Position numbers and translations under genes: made by a program. A DNA stretch of 20,849 nucleotides from Apostichopus parvimensis (taxonomy: Eukaryota > Echinodermata > Holothuroidea > Aspidochirotida > Stichopodidae), in contig KN882330.1 in the NCBI GenBank assembly GCA_000934455.1, positions 19,209 to 40,057 on the forward strand, given 5' to 3'. The number at the start of each line of letters is the position of its first letter. The stretch's first letter is position 1. This document shows positions 1 through 9,605 of the stretch, one piece after another. The notes under the pieces were generated by a model. That model did not search any database and had not been told where the DNA came from. It was given only the letters and a program-made list of their open reading frames with translations.

Positions 1-114
1 ATCCTGTGGGAGTTGTTGATTCTGAGAGTGATGTTTATATCTACTAAGGTGGTGTGATTGTATACTCTATTGTTGACTGTCTGGACTAGGGCAGCCAACA
101 ACTCTTTTCAACAA

Positions 115-508
115 GGGCAATTCCATGGTAATGGAAGGACATTGGGACTAACTTTCTGACATTTGAACAAGTACTGTATATCATGAATATCCCCATTAAT
201 TACAACAAATAATTGTCATCATTGACTAGCTGTAACTACGTACTTCAATTTCCACATATTTTTTTTTACACAAACCCTTCCCATATTTTAAATATGGATA
301 TTAATGAGGTCGGTAACGGAAGGACAGCAAACGGACAAGGGTTTTCACACGTCTTGAGTTTATTGTAAAACTCTGTGAATTCTATGGAGTAATCTTATTT
401 TAGAGGTGAGAAATGTTATCCCAATACTGTTTCCTATACTGTACCACTTCCATTCTGAAATTATTGCTTTGGTTTTCTAGAAATATTGTGCTAATTAAAG
501 TTAAATTT
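115..508 (+). repeat. Left terminal inverted repeat
   Basis: About 394 bp, matching the complement of 1532-1920. Homology stops after GTTAAATTT. It contains two motif copies in complement form, at 127-140 (one mismatch) and 312-325. Confidence 0.88.
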
Positions 509-800
509 TACAAAGTTCCAGTCAGTTTTGACTTTATTTAACCTTAGACATTCCAGATGCAGAATGGCAGACAATTCTAAAACTCTCAGAATTTATATTT
601 CGAACAACACAGTGTAACTTCCAAAATATATGACATTCAGTGAACAGAGAGCAGATGTATACTTTTATGAATTCAATGATTTTCACTGATCATCAGGTGA
701 ATCCTCTGAGATTTTTATATTCTTGTGAGCATACGGTATATAACTACATGAGAACAAGAAACGGTGATGTTTGGCATGTATGGGTTTTTATGGGCCATTT

Positions 801-1350
801 GTTTGTACCTAATCATCATTTCCCATTAATAGTCAACAGGTGATTTAGCAACTAGTATGACTTCAGCTCAGTTGATTATCATTTTAGATTAAATTTCGAT
901 GAATATATTGATAGTTGCCGCATCTTTTTACGATTCACTTTTCCAGTTATTGACATAATACAGTTATATAATTAACATTATCATTATTATTGTTTGTACT
1001 TTTAGATACAATTACTTCTCATTAATTATTCCAAAAGTAGAAGGACTTCAGCTTCAGTTGACTATTATTTTAGATTAAATTTTGTTGAGTATATTGATAC
1101 ACTGTAGTTGCCTCGACTTTTTCTGATTCACTTTTTCAGGTATTGATACAGTTAATTAACGTTATAATTTGTTTGTACTTTCAGATACAATCACTTCCCA
1201 TTAATTAGCAGGTGATTATTCCTAAAGTAGTAGGACTTCAGCTTCAGTTGTTTATCATTTTAGAATAAATTCAGTTGAATATAGTGATAGTTGCTTCAAC
1301 TTTTTCAGTTTCGCTTTTTCAGTTATTGACATACAGTTAATTAACATGTG
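801..1350 (+). repeat. Three ~180-bp degenerate tandem units inside the inverted-repeat element
   Basis: Units begin with GTTTGTAC at 801, 992 and 1171 (spacings 191 and 179). Each then runs through a CATTAATTA-like stretch, GGACTTCAGCTTCAGTTG or a variant, an ATTTTAGATTAAAT stretch, and a TTTTTCAGTTATTGA-like end. The copies differ by substitutions and small indels. No coding signal is seen. They may be subterminal repeats of the element or simple internal satellite. Confidence 0.75.
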
Positions 1351-1531
1351 ATTAGTTGATAATTAGAAATAACTTACATATTTTAGCTTTTGATGGTCAA
1401 TACATTGTTATAGTTCACTTTGGAATGTTGGTTCTGACAATTTTATTATTGTGTCAACATGTGATATACTTTTCTTTGCACACTGTAACTGAGTGGACCT
1501 TTTGTCCTTCCGTTACCGTCCTTCCGTTACC

Positions 1532-1920
1532 AAATTTAACTTTAATTAGCACAATATTTCTAGAAAACCAAAGCAATAATTTCAGAATGGAAAGTGGTAC
1601 AGTATAGGAAACAGTATTGGGATAACATTTCTCACCTCTAAAATAAGATTACTCCATAGAATTCACAGAGTTTTACAATAAACTAAAGACGTGTGAAAAC
1701 CCTTGTCCGTTTGCTGTCCTTCTGTTACCGACCTCATTAATATTCATATTTCAAAAATCGGAAGGGCTTGTGTAAAAAATATATGTGGAAATTGAAGTAC
1801 GTAGTTATAGCTAGTCAATGATGACAATTATTTGTTGTAATTAATGGGGATATTCATGATATACTTGTTCAAATGTCAGAAAATTAGTCCCAATGTCCTT
1901 CCGTTACCGTGGAATTGCCC
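1532..1920 (-). repeat. Right terminal inverted repeat
   Basis: About 389 bp, the mirror of 115-508. The arms differ by scattered substitutions, short indels and a different-length T run, so they have diverged since insertion. Motif copies lie at 1716-1729 (one mismatch) and 1895-1908. Confidence 0.88.
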
Positions 1921-3240
1921 TATTGTAAGTTCGCAAACTTATTGTCTTTGTGACAAAACTTCTTCCAATCCCCACAGGCTCACGTATTTGCGAATGGCAG
2001 TATGTTGCATTAGCAGCTATATGTAATATATTTGAGAGGAAGTTGCGAATAGTATTAAGACCATTACTATTCTTGTTTGCCGGTTTTTAAAAGAAATTTA
2101 CATTGAACTTGAAGCTTTGGCATGCGGCTCATGATGATCGAGTTGGTATCCTACTGTACATATCCCAACAGCAACATAGTCTATGTAGAAATGCTTAGCC
2201 TAATGTTACAAACAGGTAAAATACTGCCCAAGCATCTCTGAACTTGAGCAAGTTCAAACTGTGACGCAGTATTTTCTCAACGAACAATCTCATTGGGAGT
2301 TAACTGTGTGAAAAAGTTGCTACTGTATATGCATATGCAATATAAGAATTATATAATTAGTGCCTTTGCTTAAATACTAATTTATGACATGGCACTGGTC
2401 TATGAAATACATTGAGTTTACAGGATTATGCATGTGGACCTAGGGGTGATAAATTTTGGCATTCTTTGTTTCTCCTGTGTGAATCTTATGAACTTCACTT
2501 GTCATATGAAATTGACTGTTCAAAAAGATGAAAAATGTTGTGTAGGAAGATCATCAATAGCAACTAGCCAGTTAATTATGTATACTTCTTTGTTTATGCA
2601 CATTCTTGTACAAAATTTTGCAGTGTTTACACTGTGCCAGTCGCCTTTTTCTCAGCCAATCTGATTCATTTTACGGGTAGCATTTTGTGATTCAATTTTG
2701 GTTTCATTTGTGTACAAAACTGGTTGAAATGTTCAGTGAATTCAAAAAACAGGTTTTAGTTACCTTTGTTGAATAGTATACATGTACTCTTGATGGAGTT
2801 GAATTCGCGTTGGTGATATTTCTTTTACTTCTTAGCCAGAGTAAAGGTTACAGTGGGGAAGATTTAATTGCTTTCACCAGGTAATAAATTCAGAAACTAG
2901 TGAGCCAGTTGGGTACATGCTGAGACGTCATTACCATAAAAATGTGTTCAGTACAGTAAGTGGAGGTGTCTGAAAGTTAATTGCAACAGGCCTTTGCACA
3001 CACTAGAAAATCAAGAGACTTAACAGATGCATGTTACTTTTCCATGCTGCCCATACTTTATATACCAGCAATGTGCCCAAAAATATATCTGCCCTGAGGG
3101 TTTAGGGTTAACACATATGATATCCAAACAGGGAGGTGTGTAGTATTCCATAGATACATGTTTCCCTTAAATTTGTGTACTGTGTTATGCATAAGTAGTT
3201 GCACTGATAAATAAAGTCAAATTTGTAAATCTCACTTTAC
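1921..3240. other. No gene recognised; AT-rich non-coding sequence
   Basis: Short open frames (for example near 2428-2664 and 1844-2026) have low-complexity, cysteine- and phenylalanine-rich translations without motifs. I see no tRNA, repeat array or convincing exon. If the candidate exon at 3813-3897 is real, this stretch may be its first intron on the minus strand. Confidence 0.5.
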
Positions 3241-3254
3241 TTTTAACAAGGCCC

Positions 3255-3692
3255 TAGGCCTACAAAGCCTTACAGATATGGCCAAAAATGTCAGTGAAAC
3301 TAAGAAACATGACGATTTTTTATATTTTGTAACATGTTCCCAGACTTTGCCACCTAGGCCTATTTACCTTAATAAAAAACACTTGGGTGAGGTTATTCCT
3401 TGCTTAAACTTAAAGTTAAATTTCAAGCAGTTTGACTAGGACTAGGCTACCGACCAGGCTTTAGCCTAGCTAGGCCTACAGTTTATTTTTTTCAAACAGG
3501 ATGAAAACCACTGAGCATAATCAGCGAGATTGTCATCACCGCTTTCTTCGAAAATATTAATAATTACCTTGCTATCGCGAATTCACCATAGGCCTATATG
3601 TACCACCATGGCCTACTACAGTATATGTTTAGCTTAGGCTCAATCTAGCCTAACACTTTGGAACAGCAATTAGTATTACACGCCTAGGCCTA
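3255..3692. repeat. Cluster of five TAGGCCTA palindromes
   Basis: The 8-bp palindrome occurs at 3255-3262, 3355-3362, 3471-3478, 3589-3596 and 3685-3692, and partial forms (AGGCTA, GCCTAG) lie between. Spacing is roughly 100-118 bp but the intervening sequence is not visibly repeated. The region lies just downstream, on the minus strand, of the candidate first exon at 3813-3897, so in its putative first intron. Confidence 0.8.
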
Positions 3693-3812
3693 TGCTTTTG
3701 TACCAAACATCGGCAAGGTGACATTACGATAACGGTTAACAAATGCAAGTAAACTACCGAAATTTTCATAAAATGACCCCAAAATGAAATATGGAAATAC
3801 GGTCATGTTCAC

Positions 3813-3897
3813 CTCCTGCAACTTTGGGTCCTTGTGTGGCCAAGGAAGTGCCTAATCTCGTCCCGAGACCGACTAGTTTCTGTGCAGCTTTCGCCAT
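3813..3897 (-). CDS. Candidate first coding exon, mitochondrial ATP synthase subunit g-like N-terminus
   Basis: Read on the minus strand, an ATG at 3897-3895 sits in a good initiation context (A at -3, G at +4). It opens 28 codons ending at a consensus 5' splice site, GGAG|GTGAAC, with GT at 3812-3811. The peptide starts MAKAAQKLVGLG and ends QGPKVAG. It is basic, amphipathic and free of acidic residues, as expected of a mitochondrial or mitochondrially inserted protein. From knowledge of the family, the spacing from Met through a Leu-Val pair at 8-9 to a K/P-R/K-hydrophobic-Ala motif near residue 25 resembles animal ATP synthase subunit g, whose next residues are FW. The following exon is not visible in this window, so the identity is tentative. 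The exon call itself rests on start context, composition and donor site. Confidence 0.45.
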
Positions 3898-3965
3898 TTT
3901 GCAAATGTGAGACGTTAAAGGCGCTCTTTCAGTTTACCTTCCATCTGCCAGAGCCGTAGCTAGAG
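3898..3965 (-). promoter_or_regulatory. Probable 5' leader upstream of the candidate first exon
   Basis: The stretch directly upstream of the ATG (minus strand) is more GC-rich than its surroundings and contains GAGCGCC and CTACGGCTCTGG. It has no TATA box. This fits a TATA-less housekeeping promoter or leader, but no transcription start can be read from sequence alone. Confidence 0.25.
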
Positions 3966-4177
3966 TTGTATGGAACGCCAAAAAGGATAATGTAGTCGAT
4001 GTCAAACTATCTTGAAGAAAGGTGACCACTTTCTTGATGACGAAGACAACTATTTCGATGTTGATGGCATTTATTTTCATGAGGATTGCCCATATTTTGT
4101 TGATGAAGTCAACTTTTTTGTTGACAGGCCACTACCTCGATTATAAAGGCAACTTTTAGGATGATGATGACCATTAT

Positions 4178-4209
<32 letters not shown>
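4178..4209 (+). repeat. (TTG)n microsatellite
   Basis: About ten uninterrupted TTG triplets. The surroundings (4000-4300) are rich in GTTG and GATG words, which look like decayed expansions of the same type. Confidence 0.95.
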
Positions 4210-4439
4210 CAAAATGTTGTCGTTTGTTAATAGGTTTCTGTCGTCTAAAATGATCGGCGTTGTTGAAATTCAATTCTTCGTCGAAATATAATCTTTTTTC
4301 TTCTACATAAAAGCTTTTTGTTAAACTAATTACTTTTGCTAAAATTTATGCCATTGTCTACTTCGACGTTGTTGCTGATTAATTGAACGTCATCGTTCAT
4401 TTTAATATCTGGTCAAATAATATGTTTATCTTTCTTTAT

Positions 4440-4877
4440 CTGGAGTATGCTGTGCAGGCTTGGAACCCATATTTTGCTAAGGATAAGGAAGTACTTGAAA
4501 AGGTCCAGAGGAGGGCTACTAGAATGATTAGTTCCCTAAAGAGTGTTCCTTATTATAGGCGGTTACAACTGTTGAATCTCACCACACTGGAGCTTAGGAG
4601 GTTACGTGGGGACTTGATTCAGGTTTCAAGATTGTATATGGTTTTGACAATTTATCATTTACCGACTTTTTCTTGTTTGCTAACAGTAGTTGTACCAGTG
4701 GTCATCGTCTTAAACTCCAAAAGTCACATAGTAGGATTAATATTCGGCATAACTTTAATTTTTTCTAATAGGGTTGTGAATGAGTGGAACGGTTTAACTG
4801 AGAGAGTTGTACTTGCAAGTAGTGTCAATGGGTTTAAGAATGCTTTGGACAAGCACTTTAAGCATAATCGGGTCTGA
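4440..4877 (+). pseudogene. 5'-truncated, frameshifted C-terminus of a CR1/L2-like LINE reverse transcriptase protein
   Basis: From 4440 the translation opens with LEYAVQAWNPYF and continues with LEKVQRRATRMI and LTTLELRRLRGDLI. This is the hallmark segment after the reverse transcriptase domain in CR1/L2/Jockey-type LINEs. It closes with FSNRVVNEWNGL and FKNALDKH before TGA at 4875-4877. Between about 4645 and 4765 the single open frame reads unlike the family, while the other frame reads SGHRLKLQKSHSRI, the expected segment. Two compensating indels therefore hide a dead copy behind an apparently intact 164-residue ORF. The residues encoded before 4440 are not family-like, so homology is truncated there. 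The element would have been copied by target-primed reverse transcription; this fragment cannot act. Confidence 0.85.
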
Positions 4878-4975
4878 GTGTTTGTGTCTTCAGTGTTTTC
4901 TCTCTCTCTATAGGATCCTTGATGGGGACTTAAGTGTCCCTCCTGATCCTTTTTTCTACTAAACTAAACTATGTT
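4878..4975 (+). mobile_element. 3' untranslated end of the LINE with hairpin and ACTAA-type tail
   Basis: Downstream of the stop is a pyrimidine-rich stretch, then a stem-loop around GGGGACTTAAGTGTCCC inside flanking AGGATCC...GGATCCT-like arms (4912-4950). The end is a short tandem tail, TACTAAACTAAACTA. CR1/L2-clade LINEs end in short repeats rather than poly(A), and a 3' hairpin is the usual recognition element, which fits the protein assignment. No target-site duplication is obvious. Confidence 0.7.
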
Positions 4976-6410
4976 GTTTCAGAATAATGAGCTCGACGAT
5001 GTCTGAAACACCTTGTTGTATCTTCCGTTCTTGTTGCTTGTTGCTGTTCCGATGCTGTGAAGTTCATTGTTGCCGTGAATGTAGGCCTTTGTGTAAGGTT
5101 TAGGACTACGGCGCTGTTCACTTATGAATGAAGGAGTGTTATACAACTCTCTGTGCAACAACTTTGGAAGAAAATTCGAGAAGCAATGTGATGCGCGTGA
5201 GCTGCTTCAAGAAAATGCATACACACATGAGAACGGCAGAACAAGAGAAGATGACGCAATGCATTGGTTATACCAACAAAGAAGATTGCGAATTTGATGG
5301 CTATCTTAGTACAACTCTTAAGAAACTGTTTTTACGGGGGCAGAAATGTTTCCAATTTCATCAGCCGTATGGCTAATTGCTATGCTAATCAGTAATGTAC
5401 CCAATGGGGACTGGGAAATGCCCGCACCTCCCATCTTCAGGGGGGGGGGTGTTAATGTTTTCTTCTGTTGTCCTTTTTTATTTCCATTGTCAGGCCCCTA
5501 CCTTAATCAGTCGTGGTGATTTTATTTTTTTTATTTTTAATTATTATGATTGACTACCACAATCTTTCGTTTACAGCTACTTATTTAGACTTAAGATAAT
5601 GTAACAACAGAAATGTTTCCCTTTAAGTGTTCCATAAAAAAAAGTGTTCTAAAATGTATGCCACTTGGAAGCAAGTTTAAGAGAGATGAGTGGAGGATGC
5701 AATTATGCCCACTTAGCTCCTAGTGGCTGCAGTTTTTGGGTATATATTAACGATATCAAACATTAAAAATACATAATATAAATTGTAGTAGGTACACGCA
5801 GCTGGTATTGCACATCTCTTTACTGATCCAAGTGGGGATGTGTTTCTATTTATAACGACAATCTAGTTCCATGTGAAGGTCTGGAATGTGATAGAAAGTA
5901 TCAATCACTGCATAAAAGTTAAGTGATTCGAAGAGTTCTATGCTTAGTGAGATTAAAAGGAGAAACTTTAGAGAAGGAGATCTTTAAAGGCCTGCTGTAT
6001 AGACCCCAACCTATAGCACGCTGTCATGGAAAGGTTCGTGTGATTACGTAATGCACCTGCCTTGGTCATAAAATGACTTCTTTTTACCAATTAGTCTGCA
6101 ACGCATGCCACGTATGTGTTCTTGTATGAGGGTCTTTGTGTGAACGATGTATGATTAACTACACTGTAAACATGAACATATATCCACACAGTGTTAACAT
6201 CACAAAGAGCCTAACGGTGTTAAGAAGCTATGTATGCTAATTTTAGAGCCTGAGGTCGATTTATGACCACAAATCACGTTATCACAAAACTTTCATAGCT
6301 ATAGCTTGCTATAATTGGAGCCAATAAAGCAGCTTTTTAAGGACAGGTATCCAGTATCCTATATGATGTCTTTGTTTTACTGACTCCATGTCGTTCCGGA
6401 TAATTTCTGA
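4976..6410. other. No gene recognised; contains a poly-G run
   Basis: Overlapping short ORFs at 4979-5161 (minus) and 5128-5376 (plus) have no recognisable domain; the latter is 82 residues, cysteine- and lysine-rich, and probably chance. A run of ten G lies at 5440-5449 and a T-rich stretch at 5520-5545. I see no RNA gene. Confidence 0.5.
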
Positions 6411-6413
6411 CGA

Positions 6414-6436
6414 GGGGGGGGGGGGTACTCCCCCCT
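6414..6436. repeat. G12 run followed by a C run (short self-complementary tract)
   Basis: Twelve G (6414-6425), then TACT, then a C tract. The arms can pair into a hairpin, and the G run could form a quadruplex only between strands or with slippage. Such tracts are also frequent sequencing or assembly trouble spots. Confidence 0.7.
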
Positions 6437-6548
6437 ACCGCCCATTCCCATGGTATAGTGTGAAATTAAATTTACTTATATTCATAACTAATATCTTCTA
6501 ATATGTATTCTTGTAAGGGGAAGGGGATGATAGTTCCGAGATGCTTAC

Positions 6549-6612
6549 GGGGATATGATAAAGCATGGGGGATATAACAAAGCCTGGGGGATATAATAAA
6601 GCAGGTGAGATA
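6549..6612 (+). repeat. Three short ~19-bp tandem units
   Basis: GGATAT starts at 6551, 6570 and 6589; each unit continues with ATAA/ACAA AGC and a G run. It sits just before the larger minisatellite and shares no unit with it. Confidence 0.7.
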
Positions 6613-6642
6613 TTAATTCGAAACTGAGAGCCTCTGATTGAT

Positions 6643-7055
6643 GTAGAGTAACATTTGTCGAGTTCATGGCCGGTTTGTACAGTTTCATCATATATAGCGT
6701 AACATTTGTGGAGTTCATGGCCGGTTTGTACAGTTTCATCATTATAGAGTAACATTTGTGGAGTTCATGGCCGGTTTGTACAGTTTCATCATTATAGAGT
6801 AACATTTGTCGAGTTCATGGCCGGTTTGTATAGTTTCATCATATATAGCGTAACATTTGTGGAGTTCATGGCCGGTTTGTACAGTTGCATCATATATAGA
6901 GTAACATTTGTGGAGTTCATGGCCGGTTTGTAAAGTTTCATCATATGTAGAGTTACATTTGTCGAGTTCATGGCCGGTTTGTACAGTTTCATCATGTAGA
7001 GTACCATTTGTCGAGTTGTCGAGTTCATGGCCGGTTTGTATAGTTTCATCATATA
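6643..7055. repeat. Minisatellite, eight copies of a 50/51-bp unit
   Basis: The core CCGGTTTGTA starts at 6670, 6721, 6771, 6821, 6872, 6923, 6974 and 7031. Each unit runs AGAGTAACATTTGT(G/C)GAGTTCATGG then the core and (C/T/A)AGTTTCATCAT. Periods are 51, 50, 50, 51, 51, 51 and 57; the last step includes an internal GTCGAGTT duplication. Where the period is 51, the minus strand stays open and reads a 17-residue repeat (MMKLYKPAMNSTNVTLY). The 50-bp steps shift it through all three frames, so I read this as non-coding satellite and not a protein gene. Confidence 0.95.
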
Positions 7056-7345
7056 ATCAGACAGTAGTCGAAATCTGAGAAAATAAAGATAAATTCATCA
7101 GGATTAACTTATAATAAATACATGAGATCGTAATATAGTTTCTGGTGTGGCAATCTTTAAAGCAGGGGTTTGCGAAATAGAGTCTCGATAATTAGATAGC
7201 TATGAGAAAATATCCATGCGCCCGCGTGGCACTGTAGTACGATTACGATTATAATATATAACTCTAACAGTTATTCTTGCTTCGTTCAAGTGTTAATTTG
7301 ACGCACACATTGCTTTTCTCGATCCATTTCTCTATTTGTTTAGGT
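7056..7345. other. No feature recognised between minisatellite and candidate exon
   Basis: AT-rich sequence without long frames or repeats. Confidence 0.5.
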
Positions 7346-7406
7346 ATTTATTCCCTGTTAATTTTTTCACCTAATGACCATACTATTGTTGTTTTATTTT
7401 CTTTAC

Positions 7407-7644
7407 ATGACAAAACTTTGACGGTAACTGCCATCGACCCTTGTTTATAGTTTAAAGTGGCGGCACAGAAGTAAAACGATCCTCTGTGAGCTTGTTTGCT
7501 GTGGATTGTAAGATCGGAGATAAACGTCTCCTGTGCTGTGACTTTCTTCAAACTGCATGTACGTCTGACTTGTAAGACTTTCATCTCCGTCAATGCAAGA
7601 ACAATCGTCATCTTCAAGTCCAAAGTGTCTTGACAAACGACTTC
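7407..7644 (-). CDS. Candidate immunoglobulin-like domain exon
   Basis: On the minus strand a pyrimidine-rich tract ends in CTTCATGTAG (AG at 7646-7645) and is followed by an open frame. That frame begins EVVCQDTLDLK and ends AVTVKVL, just before a 5' splice-like TCAT|GTAAAG (GT at 7406-7405). The exon would be 238 bp. Its C-terminal half reads SDLTI, then seven residues, then RGSFYFCAA, then AVTVKVL. This is the E-strand, F-strand Cys and G-strand pattern of I-set/V-set domains. Fifty-five residues separate the Cys in VVC from that in YFC, a usual Ig spacing. The expected core Trp is not evident, and the Asp of D-x-G-x-Y-x-C is replaced by His. The overlapping frame at 7445-7684 also looks protein-like (acidic, with TYMQF and DVYLRSY) and competes with this call. 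Neighbouring exons were not found. Confidence 0.33.
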
Positions 7645-7689
7645 CTACATGAAGCGGGGCAAAACAATAACAAGAAACAAACAATTTCT

Positions 7690-8940
7690 ATATAAGTTTA
7701 CCTAACAAAAAAAACCCCAAAAAGGTGGAAGTAAATCAATTTTTTCCTTTTTCTTTAATATTTATTTTTAACTGGTTTATGATCTAGTCCAAGCTGAAGT
7801 CACCTCAGCAGCAAGCGAAGTGTGTGGACGGGAAATGATGTAGTTGTTTCTTGTTAGCCAGTAAGCTAAAATAGAAAAAAATCAAACAAAGAATATGTCA
7901 TATATATCTTTAATCTTAGTCTAATAAAGTATGAGAAATGTCCATGTATAGTATGTGACAGTTTAGTAAAAGCGTTAAGATAATTTCCGTTTGATGTGAC
8001 AACAATAACGATAAAGACAATCTAACCATCATTTTTTTAGTATTTGTTGTTGAACAATATAGAGGTGGTTTGAAAGACATTAGATATTTAAGTTGTATCA
8101 CAGGGGTTTCAGTAGTTTAGATTAAGCTTTACAAAACCCTTATTATTAATTACTGTACAAAAAGTATAGAGAGTCAATTCACTATTCTATACCTACTTTA
8201 AGTCGCTCAGTAATGTCATATCAATAGACATGTACAATTATTCAGTCGTGTATGTGGAAAACATTAACCCATTGAAATATGAACCTGAAAACAATACTGT
8301 TGCGGGTAGTTGTTCATCAGAACTATCTGTATGACATGGGTTTGTCCATGACAAATTACTGTTACAAGGTTATCATATAATAACAAGAAGTAGTTTGTAT
8401 ACTTATCCATTGTCCTCATAGTTGTCGTCAGTCAATCGGTGTCTCGAGGAAATCCTGTTATTAAACCACGTATGATATTTATATAGCCCAGTGCGTCTTA
8501 ACAAAGCAAACCCATTTCTAGTGTTTCCACTCCAGCATGCAATCTATACAGTCTGCTCAATATCTCATTTAAAGAGATGGCTTTATAACCGATGTACTAG
8601 ACCTCAAGGTTACTTCCGTAAGGTCTGTTATATCACTGTATGAGGAAAATGATTGAACATAACAATTAAAACTATTTTAAAACAATATGGTCGTTTAGGA
8701 AAGTTAACTGTTTATCCAATTACAACAGTTTCTATCGAAATGCTGAGAATCAGTACAACCTACTTATATTGATGTTGTAACCGAACTTGCGTTGTATTTT
8801 CACTTTTGAAAGCTATTTGTTACGCTGTATTAACTGCTTATGCTTGAAGTAATGTTGCAATTCTTTGCCGGGAAATCCCCGTTATCCTCCCAAGTTGTTC
8901 ACTTTGACGTAAGCAATCGTGCATCTGGCCTTTTTTTTTA
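7690..8940. other. No gene recognised; AT-rich non-coding sequence
   Basis: A minus-strand frame at 7916-8101 is serine/leucine-rich without motifs. I see no RNA gene or repeat array. The boundary with the retroelement cluster lies near 8945-8960, where composition turns GC-rich. Confidence 0.5.
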
Positions 8941-8963
8941 AGGGTTGAGCTTTCCGGTCTCAA

Positions 8964-9605
8964 TGCGTCAATGCTGTTCCTACTGTGCATAAACGGCAAA
9001 GCTTCGTACGTCAGTGGCGTTACACTTCGTGCGTAACTGGCTTAAACACTTGGTGTGTAACCGAAGTTACACTCCGTGGGTCACTGGCGTTAATCTTGTT
9101 GGGTAACAGGCAAAGCTAGATGCGTCAATGCTGTTCCTACTGTGCATAAACGGCAAAGCTTCGTACGTCAGTGGCGTTATACTTCGTGTGTAACTGGCGT
9201 AAATTCTTCAGGCGTAAATGGCGTTACACAACGTGCGTAACCGGAGTAAAGTCTCCATGCATCACTGGGGTTACACTTCGTGCGTAACCGGCGTTACACT
9301 TCGTGCGTAGCTGGCGAACCTTCCGCGTGCGTCACTTGAGATACACTCTGTGAGTAACCGGCGAAGCTTCGTGCGTCACTGGCGTACACTCCGTGCGTAA
9401 CTGGCGAAACTTCGTTCGTCACTGGCGTTACACTTGGTGTGTAACTGGCGTAAACACTCCGTGCGTAACTGGCGTTACACTTCATGCGGAACTGGCGTTA
9501 CACTTGGTGCGTCACTGGCGTTCCACTTGGTGCGTAACTGGCGTAAACTCTCCGTGCGTAACTGGCGTAAAGTGTCCGTGTGTCACTGGATTTACACTTA
9601 GTCTT
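8964..9605 (-). repeat. Expanded GC-rich tandem array of ~23-24-bp units (LTR internal array, left copy)
   Basis: Units follow GCGTAACTGGCGTTACACTTCGT with alternating GTCACTGG and GTAACTGG forms, about two dozen half-units. The same array, on the opposite strand, sits inside the LTRs at 13266-13355 and 17449-17670 in much shorter form. A ~85-bp segment beginning TGCGTCAATGCTG is itself duplicated at 8964 and 9121 (period 157). The orientation is that expected if this belongs to the minus-strand LTR at 9912-10292. Confidence 0.85.

Larger units (their letters stand above)
115..1920. mobile_element. Non-autonomous DNA transposon / foldback element with long terminal inverted repeats
   Basis: The sequence from 115 to 508 returns as its reverse complement at 1532-1920, with only scattered substitutions and small indels. 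The outer ends are GGGCAATTCCA and its complement. About 1.02 kb separates the arms and holds no transposase-like reading frame; the short ORFs there have no recognisable motif. The interior carries three ~180-bp tandem units, and the arms carry copies of a 14-bp motif (GTCCTTCCGTTACC). This layout is that of a MITE or foldback element mobilised in trans. No clear target-site duplication is visible (left flank TTCAACAA, right flank TATTGTAA), so the superfamily cannot be assigned. The direct view of the arms is strong; the mobility is inferred from structure. Confidence 0.85.

Noticed and set aside
640-843. 67-residue ORF within the inverted-repeat element
   Set aside because: It begins at GTG, lies in AT-rich element sequence and shows no transposase or other motif.
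4028-4144. Acidic, aromatic open stretch (FLDDEDNYFDVDG...) on the plus strand
   Set aside because: It derives from GATG/GTTG-type simple sequence next to the TTG microsatellite and lacks a start or splice signals.
6498-7052. Three overlapping minus-strand ORFs of 85-86 residues with repeated KLYKPAMNST peptides
   Set aside because: They are translations of the 50/51-bp minisatellite in three frames; unit-length changes shift the frame and there is no other coding sign.
8964-9605. CRISPR-like appearance of the tandem array
   Set aside because: Units are contiguous and degenerate with no unique spacers, and the setting is eukaryotic.
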